NCBI GenBank assembly: GCA_003249555.1 | Contig: QKIQ01000125.1 | Location: 1 to 40,570 of the forward strand | Length of the DNA stretch: 40,570 nucleotides | Source of the DNA: Clostridia bacterium | GTDB taxonomy: Bacteria; Bacillota; Clostridia; Christensenellales; SZUA-584 | Direction of reading: 5' to 3' | Shown: one piece after another, positions 35,101 through 40,570 of the stretch | How the letters are laid out: the number at the start of each line of letters is the position of its first letter | Position numbering within the stretch: position 1 is the stretch's first letter | Notes under the pieces: model-generated | Told to the model about the DNA's origin: nothing | The model's database searches: none | Seen by the model: only the letters and a program-made list of their open reading frames with translations | Translations under genes and position numbers: made by a program

Positions 35101-35377
35101 CAAAAGCGCACTTTTCCGCCTGTGCCGCAAGGCGCGGCGACGCTGTGCCCGCGTCCTGAAGCCGTTTATAGATGCGCTCACGCATCTCGCTTGCCGCAAG
35201 ATTGGTAAACGTCACGATCAGCATGTTTTCAATGTCTTCGCCCTCTTCAATGAGACGCAGTACACGCTCAGTCAGCACACTCGTTTTGCCGCTGCCCGCC
35301 GCGGCGGATACCACCACGCTTTTGCAGCGCGCGTCGATCGCCAAGCGCTGACGCTCATTCCACTGTCTGCCGCTCAT
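32105..35377 (-). CDS. addA: AddA, helicase-nuclease subunit A
   Basis: About 1090 residues. UvrD-type helicase motifs: Walker A GSGKT at 28-32, VFVDEYQDINEAQ, TTIHKSKGLEFRAV and RLLYVGMTRAIERLVI. The C-terminal RecB-family nuclease has VIDMCFEEDGKWIIVDYKTDR. With AddB it processes double-strand breaks up to Chi sites for RecA. The ATG at 35377 is chosen because AAAAGGAGG precedes it; upstream codons belong to the addB overlap. addB ends 23 bp inside addA, indicating coupling. Confidence 0.96.
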   Translation of the reverse strand: MSGRQWNERQRLAIDARCKSVVVSAAAGSGKTSVLTERVLRLIEEGEDIENMLIVTFTNLAASEMRERIYKRLQDAGTASPRLAAQAEKCAFADISTLHAFCGRLIRDNFEHAGTSPSFAIASEAETARLRQDAMEQAVEQAAQDAAMRPIVEKYSSRGDVDQIMHIVSAIYNRAVSLKDPYQWLSNAYTHFDGGEFVDALFEEFVCMVRAAAADASAYLLQRSEIWREKGYYEQADESENDRIEFLRAAHAITKNNVILPAAASVSIKAKDAPNRLSSTMTNRANKCFDELRGCEGSFAAKITQELHMEAEDGRFFIDLTRLFMSRYLRAKRAKNLIDHDDTMHFALKALSVDEVAARYRGRYAHVFVDEYQDINEAQHTIITKIQRDNNDFLVGDVKQCIYTFRESNPDLLIRRCRELHSDGLIEMNINYRSMPNVIRFINGVMHRMMTQDVGGVDYTGGQCLQPGVQGEGSVEIILAQREDEENVEAEAREIGAQIRKLLGQGFAYGDIAILRPEITQSGRRIAKALSDMNIPLCGGASSADAGLGELAVFINALKLIHSETDDVAMLCVMRYPHFGFTEPELAQIRLSLPNTRFCAAVRAFAKDCELGKKVRTFRNTFAQYRRLAACMTLSDFLMRLRLDMRLRDYALTSPGGAASEAAIGAFISEAAAMGAYSLADVLTVADRLGRAKETQQNPAETDGVYLTTIHKSKGLEFRAVILSGLHKKIDQRDTYGSVLVGRGLGLALDILDEATHIRKPTLHRLAVGRGLRREKISETVRLLYVGMTRAIERLVILGAGSDIKDKWLESKGKGWQHNASTHFDLLMPAVAMMCADEGLDLEDIVRIERDEFAQDHRQAKTEQLAALWEQAAAQAPEALFEEYPYKNDIGVPSKVSVSALKRMQEPKMLRPMLAPSADDGIDAAQRGTLMHRVMEHIGLEPKSEAEVEASIAQMARNGIIDAALEHEVDVDVVSRFLQSDLAARARRAKMLRTEQPFCLQMSATAAGMSATSKESIVVQGVIDMCFEEDGKWIIVDYKTDRVSKAQAVQAARKYAVQLDLYAKALSNITHMDVAEKHIYFLKPGESVRL

Positions 35378-38300
35378 CGGATTCCTCCTTTTCAAGACAT
35401 GCCCTGTCAAAAACCTTGGGTTCGCGTAAATTGTTGCCTTCGTATTCTGTGCTGATCTGACAAACGGACGCATAGTCACAATACTGACACACGTCAGCGT
35501 TTGCGGGGCATATATCCGTTGTGCCGCTGTAAATGTGCTCTGCCGCCTCTTTGATCAGCCCGCCGCTCATATTCAGCAGTGCATCCAATTCTTCCTGCGT
35601 AAACAGCCGCGCCGCGCCGCGCGCATTAACACTGCCTGTGCTGGTCAGCGCATGATCTACCGCCGCGAAACTGCCGCCTGATACCACCGCTGAAAAAGCG
35701 CTCAGCACATCCGCGTCCCAGAGCGATATACCCGACATCCGCGCAGCCTTGTCCCTCTCGTCTGCGCTTTCATGATACTGCTCACCGATTCGCATATAAT
35801 AGCCGCCCGCAGGCTGCAAGCTGTTGTCATGAAGCAACCGCCTTGCCGCTTCAATGTAAACAGGCAGCTGTAAAGACAGCCCCATCGCAAAATCGTTCAA
35901 AGCAAACTTGACCGTGGACGATTTGTAGTCCACCACACGAAAATATCCGTCCGCGGTATCGATGCGATCGATCTTGCCCGTGATGACCACATTCCCGAAA
36001 GCCGTGGGTACATCAAACGAGAACGTTTGCTCACTCGCATACAAAGACGCGTTGCTGCCTACAAAGTGCGCGCGAATACGCAGTGCCGTGTCCACAAGCT
36101 CACGCGTCAGTATGGACGCCTGCATGGCAAACCGCTCGTCCTCAAGCAGCTTGGCACTGTCGTGCTCCTTGACCGCCCGGTTCACCGCCCCCCGCATTCG
36201 TGCAGCAGTCTCATCCCCGCTGAGTACCTTAATATCCAGCTGCTCATCGATCAACTCACGCACGAACATATCCAGCGCAAGATGCATAAACGTGCCGATA
36301 TCGAGTCTGTCGTGCACATAATCACGCGGTGTTTGCGCCTTGATGCCGTGGTCAAGATAATGCCGGTACGGGCATTTATAGAAATTTTCAATCCGTGTGG
36401 CGCTGCACCGGATACCGCCGTACAGCGCTTCGGCCGTGCTTTGATCCAGCGGTACCGCGGCATTGGTGCGCAGCAGCACGCTTTCCGCCTTTTTGTCCCA
36501 TCCGCTGTTTCTTAAATAGCGCGCACAGACTTTAAGCAGATTTTCATCCGGCACTTTGCCGCGCAGCACGTCCGAAACCGCACCCAATACATCGGCCTCC
36601 ATACCTTTAAGCGACATCACGCTGCCGCCCGCTTTCTCTATAGTCAGCTTTGGGAACAGCCGCTTCATGCGATCGATCAGCACAGAGGGCTGCCCCGTCT
36701 GCGTGTTGTAGCTGAGTATGAGCCGTTCCTTGGGCTTGGCAAGCGCCGTATATACCTTGAGCTTTTCTGCGGACAAATCGTACACGCCGGTATCAAGCCC
36801 GCTCTGCATCAGCGTATCACGCTCCGCCGCCGAGAGGATACCGGTGCCGTCGTCTCTCGCCGGCCAAACGCCGTCGTGCACACCGACGGCAAACAACACA
36901 TCGATACCCGGCAGACGCGATAGCGATATATCGAACACCCCCACCTCGTCTGTGGCGGGCGGAATGACGGCAATTTTGGTGGCTTCAAAACCCGTTTTGA
37001 CCATATCGCAAAGCGTCTGTGCATCCAGCGGCGCCTCGCCGTACACACGCCCGATACTGTCAAGCACCTCCATGCTTTTTTCGTAGATTTGACGAAAGTA
37101 CGCACATTCACCGCGCGTATCGGCGTGGTCGATGGATTCGCAGAACTCATTAAGCTTGTCCGCAGCGCCGCAGTCCTCCAAAAAGAGCTTCACAGCCTCG
37201 ATGGATCTGAGCGCACTGCCCTGCTTGACCGCATCAGCAAGGCAGATCAGCGGCTTCATCACAGCGCTCCGTATGCGCTCAATCTCCGCCGCGTCGTCAC
37301 CGCGCCAGAACGGATTCATATAATGCCAGCCCATGTATGCGTAGCGCTGCGCGTATGTAAAAAGCGCGGTGCGCTCCTCTTCATCAATGGGCGAAAAAAC
37401 GCTGTAAACATATCCTAAAACTGCGGTCATATCGCCCGCCGCCGCCAAAATTGCCTTATGAAGAAAATCAAAAAACGTATTTTGGGCAAGCGAACGGCGC
37501 TCGTCGATAAACACTGGGATATCGCAGAGCGCAAATATCGACTTGATTGCGGGCAAATAGGCGCTTAGATTTCCGCCGGCCACCGAAATATCGCGAAAGC
37601 GCTTGCCGCGCCTGATTTCGCCGAGTATACCTGCCGCAAGCGCCTTGACCTCCTGCTCGAGCGTCTGTGCCTCCATAACGCAGATGCCTTCCGGTTCGTC
37701 TTCATACGGCTCATACGGATAGCTGTACAGATTGGCTTCCAAAAAACTGAGCGCACGCAACTCATGCCGGCCGGCAAGCCCCGATTCGCTGATAAGCTCC
37801 ACCTTTTCTCCGCTTCGCTGCGCGGCATTGATAAAACGCTGCATGTCCCGCCGCTCCGACGCGAATATTTCGGCGTCATTGCCATCCCCCGCGTCGCGGA
37901 ACGCGGCCACGGTATCCTCGGCCAAGCCCATCACCTTTTCGAGCAGCAGCAGCACGGCGGGCGCAAAACTATCCAACCCGTCAATCACAATATGTGCGCC
38001 ACGCAGAAACGCCGCTTTATCTGCCTCAGCTGCGGCAAGCGCATACATGTCGGCGCTGTCCGGCCGACCCGCGCAAAGCTCGTTAAAAGTCTCATAGACA
38101 TCAGCTATATCCAAAAGCTTTCTAGACAGCGCGGCATCGCCGACTTTTCCCGCGGCATCGCGAATGCTTTGCGGTGTCTGGCAGTGGCTTTTAAGACGTG
38201 TGAGCAGCTCGGCCACGCTCGTATCAAAATCCGGCAGCTTGCCCGTGCCTAAAAACGGGCTTTCCAGCGCGTCCAGCGCACGGCGGCAGTATACCGCTTT

Positions 38301-38561
38301 CTCCGCATGCGTCATGAACACGGTCTGCCCCACGCAGTCGAGTATGCGGTAGCAAAGGCGCTGTATGCTCAGCACCTCAAGGCCCAAAATGCCGTCTACC
38401 CCGCAGCCTTGCATGATGCTTTTTTCCGTCTCAAATGTGAGCGCGCCCGGCACAAGCACGATAATTTTCTCAAAAGGGTTTTTCAGCAGCGCCGCAATGT
38501 GCGAAAGCAAAAACCGGCTTTTTCCGCTGCCCGCGCGCCCTTTGACCACTGTGACACTCAT
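35355..38561 (-). CDS. addB: AddB, helicase-nuclease subunit B
   Basis: A 1068-residue AddB. Walker A GRAGSGKS spans residues 8-15; the rest of the helicase motifs are degenerate, as is normal for AddB. The C-terminal nuclease has ITGKIDRIDTADGYFRVVDYKSS. Iron-sulphur cluster cysteines are present: one in NFYKCPYRHYL near 730 and three in VCQYCDYASVC near the C terminus. It binds Chi in the AddAB complex. AAGGGG precedes the ATG. Confidence 0.95.
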   Translation of the reverse strand: MSVTVVKGRAGSGKSRFLLSHIAALLKNPFEKIIVLVPGALTFETEKSIMQGCGVDGILGLEVLSIQRLCYRILDCVGQTVFMTHAEKAVYCRRALDALESPFLGTGKLPDFDTSVAELLTRLKSHCQTPQSIRDAAGKVGDAALSRKLLDIADVYETFNELCAGRPDSADMYALAAAEADKAAFLRGAHIVIDGLDSFAPAVLLLLEKVMGLAEDTVAAFRDAGDGNDAEIFASERRDMQRFINAAQRSGEKVELISESGLAGRHELRALSFLEANLYSYPYEPYEDEPEGICVMEAQTLEQEVKALAAGILGEIRRGKRFRDISVAGGNLSAYLPAIKSIFALCDIPVFIDERRSLAQNTFFDFLHKAILAAAGDMTAVLGYVYSVFSPIDEEERTALFTYAQRYAYMGWHYMNPFWRGDDAAEIERIRSAVMKPLICLADAVKQGSALRSIEAVKLFLEDCGAADKLNEFCESIDHADTRGECAYFRQIYEKSMEVLDSIGRVYGEAPLDAQTLCDMVKTGFEATKIAVIPPATDEVGVFDISLSRLPGIDVLFAVGVHDGVWPARDDGTGILSAAERDTLMQSGLDTGVYDLSAEKLKVYTALAKPKERLILSYNTQTGQPSVLIDRMKRLFPKLTIEKAGGSVMSLKGMEADVLGAVSDVLRGKVPDENLLKVCARYLRNSGWDKKAESVLLRTNAAVPLDQSTAEALYGGIRCSATRIENFYKCPYRHYLDHGIKAQTPRDYVHDRLDIGTFMHLALDMFVRELIDEQLDIKVLSGDETAARMRGAVNRAVKEHDSAKLLEDERFAMQASILTRELVDTALRIRAHFVGSNASLYASEQTFSFDVPTAFGNVVITGKIDRIDTADGYFRVVDYKSSTVKFALNDFAMGLSLQLPVYIEAARRLLHDNSLQPAGGYYMRIGEQYHESADERDKAARMSGISLWDADVLSAFSAVVSGGSFAAVDHALTSTGSVNARGAARLFTQEELDALLNMSGGLIKEAAEHIYSGTTDICPANADVCQYCDYASVCQISTEYEGNNLREPKVFDRACLEKEESDERQTVE

Positions 38562-38582
38562 TCATTTGGCCCCTTTCTTTTT

Positions 38583-38611
38583 TCTATATTCTACGTTATC
38601 TTCTGTTCCAA
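38583..38611 (-). promoter_or_regulatory. Sigma-A promoter of addBA
   Basis: TTGGAA (38611-38606) and TATAGA (38588-38583) on the minus strand, separated by 17 bp, ending about 20 bp before the addB ATG. The leader would be short, near 15-20 nt, but still includes the ribosome binding site. Confidence 0.65.
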
Positions 38612-38633
38612 AAAGCGGACACTTTTCACCGCA

Positions 38634-38660
38634 TAAAAAAAGCCGCCCATATAAGCGGCT
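38634..38660 (-). terminator. Terminator after the 77-residue protein gene
   Basis: On the minus strand AGCCGC (38660-38655), 8-nt loop, GCGGCT (38646-38641), then a T run to 38635. It isolates the small gene from addBA. Confidence 0.88.
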
Positions 38661-38678
38661 ATCATCGTAAGATTTGGA

Positions 38679-38912
38679 CTATCCTCTAACAAGATAGTTG
38701 AGAAGGAGGTTCAAATCTTCAGGCTCCGAAACCAGCAGTTCCAGCTCGTCGATCTTGGCTTCCGAGAACATCTGCGTCAGCATGATGTACTGGCAAAGCG
38801 TCGATTTCAGATTCAGCCTGTCGCCCTCAGATGTCACGAGCTCAATTTTGCCTTTGCAGTCTTTGAGCACTTCGAAAAACTTCTGGGGTTCGTTAATGTT
38901 TTTAATCTTCAT
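38679..38912 (-). CDS. Small protein of unknown function
   Basis: A 77-residue protein, mixed alpha/beta by appearance and acidic, with no membrane segment or signal. I do not recognise the family. AAGGAGG stands at good spacing before the ATG, a near-perfect sigma-A promoter is 47 bp upstream, and a strong terminator follows, so it is a real single-gene unit. The segments GKIELVTSEGDRLNL and KIDELELLVSEPEDLNLLLNYL suggest a compact folded protein. No functional inference is offered. Confidence 0.8.
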   Translation of the reverse strand: MKIKNINEPQKFFEVLKDCKGKIELVTSEGDRLNLKSTLCQYIMLTQMFSEAKIDELELLVSEPEDLNLLLNYLVRG

Positions 38913-38958
38913 ACGTTTCCTCCTTATGAATTATTGATAAACCTTTTGTATCACCTAG

Positions 38959-38987
38959 AATATAACACACCTTCTTCTTTTCGTCAA
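38959..38987 (-). promoter_or_regulatory. Sigma-A promoter of the 77-residue protein gene
   Basis: TTGACG (38987-38982) and TATATT (38964-38959) on the minus strand, with exactly 17 bp between. It is one of the best housekeeping promoter matches in the window. Confidence 0.82.
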
Positions 38988-39136
38988 CAAGGCAGGGACC
39001 CCTTTTTACAATGTGTTAACATCGGTTGCTGCTTGGTTTTAAGCACATTTCCATAAAGCCGATTAACAATTTTATCCGGATACACCAACCAAAATAAAAT
39101 AATTTAAGAAAATTTTAAAAACGCATAGCACTTTTG

Positions 39137-39165
39137 CCATTTATAAACGTCTTATACATAAATGG
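39137..39165. repeat. Inverted repeat CCATTTAT / ATAAATGG
   Basis: CCATTTAT (39137-39144) and ATAAATGG (39158-39165) form a perfect 8-bp inverted repeat around a 13-bp spacer containing TTATAC. It lies about 50 bp upstream of the structured-RNA candidate, where an operator or promoter could be. Confidence 0.45.
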
Positions 39166-39214
39166 GTCTTATTTGTTATGTATGAATGATTGCTGCGTTT
39201 GTTTAGCGAGTGAA

Positions 39215-39348
39215 GGGACTTTTTTTGGACAAGTCCTGCGCAAATACGGAAATTTGAGCGATGTGTATGATTGCATAGAAAAGTCCTTGCAAAAACCGAT
39301 TGGTGCCAACCCTACCGCAGTGCTACGGTAGCCGGAATCGCAAGGACT
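39215..39348 (+). ncRNA. Structured RNA candidate (possible leader or riboswitch)
   Basis: Seen: hairpin 1 pairs GGGACTT (39215-39221) with AAGTCCT (39231-39237). Downstream, AGTCCTTG (39282-39289) pairs with CAAGGACT (39341-39348), then CGATT (39297-39301) with AATCG (39336-39340), then CTACCG (39312-39317) with CGGTAG (39326-39331), leaving internal loops GGTGCCAACC and CCGG. AAGTCCT occurs twice (39231 and 39281), so alternative, mutually exclusive pairings with CAAGGACT are possible. It ends 78 bp before a broken secreted-protein gene. I could not match it to a known riboswitch class. Confidence 0.45.
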
Positions 39349-39426
39349 AAAAGCTGATAATAGCACAATTTTGAAATTAATACGATATTCACAAATAGTT
39401 TGATTTGTGATAGAAAGGAATTCATT

Positions 39427-39785
39427 ATGAAAAAATCAAGATATTTGCGTTTATGACGACAGCTTTTGCGACAGGTTCATTTTTAAGTCATTCAGGCACG
39501 TCACGTATAGGATATTATACGTCTGACTATTTTTCACAAATGAATGATAATCATATATGGTGCACTTACGCAAATGCAACAAGAACTGGAATGAAAGCTT
39601 TACCGGTTCAATAAATCGATGGGAGATATGTAATATTAACAAGTGAAAGTGATCTTAGCGTAGGATACAAATTCTACCTAAACGATTACCCTTATGTTAG
39701 ACATATACATTTGAGTATATATAATAGTGGTGCAGCATTTAATGTATCTACATATTCGAGCGGCTCGTGGCGGTTATATCCCTAG
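39427..39785 (+). pseudogene. Decayed small secreted-protein gene
   Basis: GAAAGGAA precedes ATG at 39427, giving MKKSR, then a stop at 39454. A frame change near 39440 continues as IFAFMTTAFATGSFLS, which completes a signal-peptide-like N terminus, and runs to a TAA at 39612. The same frame goes on as IDGRYVILTSESDLSVGYKF to TAG at 39785. Repairing one frameshift and one stop gives about 119 residues: a short exported protein rich in Tyr, Ser and Asn with WCTYANATRTGMKALP. The family is not recognised. Sequencing error could explain the frameshift but hardly the stop as well. Confidence 0.6.
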
Positions 39786-39820
39786 TCATTGTTAAAGGGA
39801 ATGGAACTGTTTTAACTTGA

Positions 39821-39849
39821 AAGGGGTGGTTGTGTAAAAACCACCCCTT
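39821..39849 (+). terminator. Hairpin after the decayed gene
   Basis: AAGGGGTGGTT (39821-39831) and AACCACCCCTT (39839-39849) form a perfect 11-bp stem with a 7-nt loop. The T tract is poor (CTGTT), so it may be a weakened terminator or an RNA-stabilising hairpin. Confidence 0.6.
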
Positions 39850-39911
39850 CTGTTAGAAACACAAATTGAAATTGGATGCTTTATAGATATTACGAAAGTG
39901 AGATTCGATTA

Positions 39912-40570
39912 ATGAAAAACAAGATAAAGGAAATTAAACGACTTTGCAGCATAAATATAACACTGATCATATTATTAACGTGCATCGTGACAGCCTGCCA
40001 GCCCACGCCAAACAAACAAGTTGTGGAACAAAAGGGAAGCAATTTGCAAGAAGCCATTCAGCAAACAGCCGTTCCTTCGGCACAGGCGCAGCAGGAGGAA
40101 GCCGCCCATTGGCAATATGAAAAAACATACGATTCAGGGCATTGCTTGATCGTGGATGCAGCGGTGCTCAATAAGAATAAAACAGCCATTCCGGTAATCA
40201 CCGTTAAAGAAAAGCCATTTGAAGACGGGGCGCAAATTGAAAGCATCGTTTCGCTGTTCTGCCCAGAAGCCAAGGTGTATGACAAGCCAATGAGCTTGAT
40301 GAGGTCTCAGATTGAGGAGCAAATTATTTTGCTAGAAAAAGAACTCGATCAGTTGAAGCAGGGAATTGACGACGGTGTCTCATATGAGCTTTCCCAAGAG
40401 CATAAAGCGCTGAGCTTTGAAGAAATACAGAGCTTGTCTAAGGAGGAAATATTGCAGGCAAATATCGATGAGCTGAAAGAAGCTTATCAGAACGCGCCCG
40501 ACGAAGCGGATTTAGAGCAAGCGAGCTTTACGTTGAAAGATGTGGGCGGGTCACATCAAAGCAATATGAT
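39912..40570 (+). CDS. DUF6034-like lipoprotein, 5' part (runs off the window)
   Basis: 219 codons are visible and the frame is open at the window end. The N terminus is a lipoprotein signal: basic residues 2-10, hydrophobic 14-25, and VTAC with Cys29, followed by QPTPNKQVV. The sequence after it (HWQYEKTYDSGHCLIVDAAV, then TAIPVITVKEKPF) resembles DUF6034 lipoproteins common in Clostridia. A charged helical insert lies near 135-190. Function is unknown; it should be anchored on the outer face of the cell membrane. The ribosome binding site (AAAGTGAG) is weak and distant. Confidence 0.65.
   Translation, partial: MKNKIKEIKRLCSINITLIILLTCIVTACQPTPNKQVVEQKGSNLQEAIQQTAVPSAQAQQEEAAHWQYEKTYDSGHCLIVDAAVLNKNKTAIPVITVKEKPFEDGAQIESIVSLFCPEAKVYDKPMSLMRSQIEEQIILLEKELDQLKQGIDDGVSYELSQEHKALSFEEIQSLSKEEILQANIDELKEAYQNAPDEADLEQASFTLKDVGGSHQSNM

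Larger units (their letters stand above)
38988..39426. other. AT-rich intergenic region with an RNA-like element
   Basis: About 440 bp without a convincing gene. The first 150 bp is AT-rich with no feature I can support. An 8-bp inverted repeat (39137-39165) and a structured-RNA candidate (39215-39348) follow. The 65-codon open frame at 39134-39331 lies over the RNA-like element, has no ribosome binding site, and is not called. Confidence 0.5.

Noticed and set aside
39160..39290. Possible cyclic di-GMP riboswitch in a motility-linked region
   Set aside because: The class I core GGACGCAAAGC and the GCAAACC loop are not present, nor are the class II elements.
39134..39331. 65-codon open frame on the plus strand
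   Set aside because: No ribosome binding site, overlaps the paired segments of the RNA candidate, and its end coincides with the stem; protein similarity is not evident.
39296..39340. Possible cobalamin or SAM-I riboswitch because of GGTGCCAA and CAGTGCTAC
   Set aside because: Only short stretches agree. The cobalamin GGGAA element and the SAM-I kink-turn and P1 sequences are absent, and the CTACCG/CGGTAG stem does not fit either fold.
40058..40322. Minus-strand frames opposite the lipoprotein gene
   Set aside because: The plus-strand frame has a lipoprotein signal and continues to the window end; the antisense frames have no supporting signal.
1..40570. CRISPR arrays, insertion sequences, tRNA or rRNA genes
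   Set aside because: No regularly spaced repeats, transposase motifs with terminal repeats, or tRNA/rRNA-like sequences were seen by eye.

Overview
The window looks like a chromosomal segment of a motile, anaerobic-type Bacillota, probably class Clostridia. The evidence is Gram-positive style flagellar genes (FlhF/FlhG, FlgM beside a TIGR03826-type zinc protein, a SwrB-like protein after sigma-28, FliW/CsrA, YaaR), the CheC/CheD chemotaxis branch, AddA/AddB in place of RecBCD, strong GGAGG ribosome binding sites, and no genes for outer-membrane P or L rings. I cannot name the genus from sequence alone.

Layout. 1-1370 (+): a sigma-A promoter and the rpsF-ssb-rpsR operon, closed by a clear terminator. 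1480-26742 (-): a 33-gene flagellar and chemotaxis block. In transcription order it runs fliK, flhX-type flhB2, fliD, fliS, fliT-like, yaaR, cheW, (weak terminator), cheR, cheB, lytic transglycosylase, flgB, flgC, fliE, fliO, fliP, fliQ, fliR, flhB, flhA, flhF, flhG, ycgR, fliA, swrB-like, (sigma-28 promoter), flgF, flgG, yvyF-like, flgM, flgN, flgK, flgL, fliW, csrA, terminator. 26978-31641 (+): a divergent chemotaxis operon cheC-cheD-cheY-cheA plus an HD-GYP phosphodiesterase. 31716-38912 (-): a YbjQ-family protein, addA and addB, and a small 77-residue protein, with recognisable sigma-A promoters and terminators. 38988-40570: an AT-rich accessory stretch with a structured-RNA candidate, a decayed small secreted-protein gene and the 5' part of a DUF6034-like lipoprotein gene.

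How it works together. The central block makes the export gate (FliOPQR, FlhA, FlhB), proximal rod (FlgB, FlgC, FliE), placement factors (FlhF, FlhG) and sigma-28 (FliA). A near-consensus sigma-28 promoter lies directly after the fliA-swrB pair and drives distal rod, FlgM, the FlgN chaperone, hook-filament junction proteins and FliW-CsrA, so early and late genes are separated by this promoter. A second, weaker sigma-28-like site precedes cheC. The set is incomplete: fliF, fliG, fliH, fliI, fliJ, flgD, flgE, fliM, fliN, motA, motB, flagellin and chemoreceptors are not here and must be elsewhere if the cell is motile. A PilZ protein (YcgR) and an HD-GYP protein link the locus to cyclic di-GMP.

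Most of the window is conventional. The least explained parts are the structured RNA candidate near 39215-39348 with the broken gene after it, the signal-less lytic transglycosylase in the rod operon, the lipobox-like N terminus of FliP, and the split flagellar gene order.
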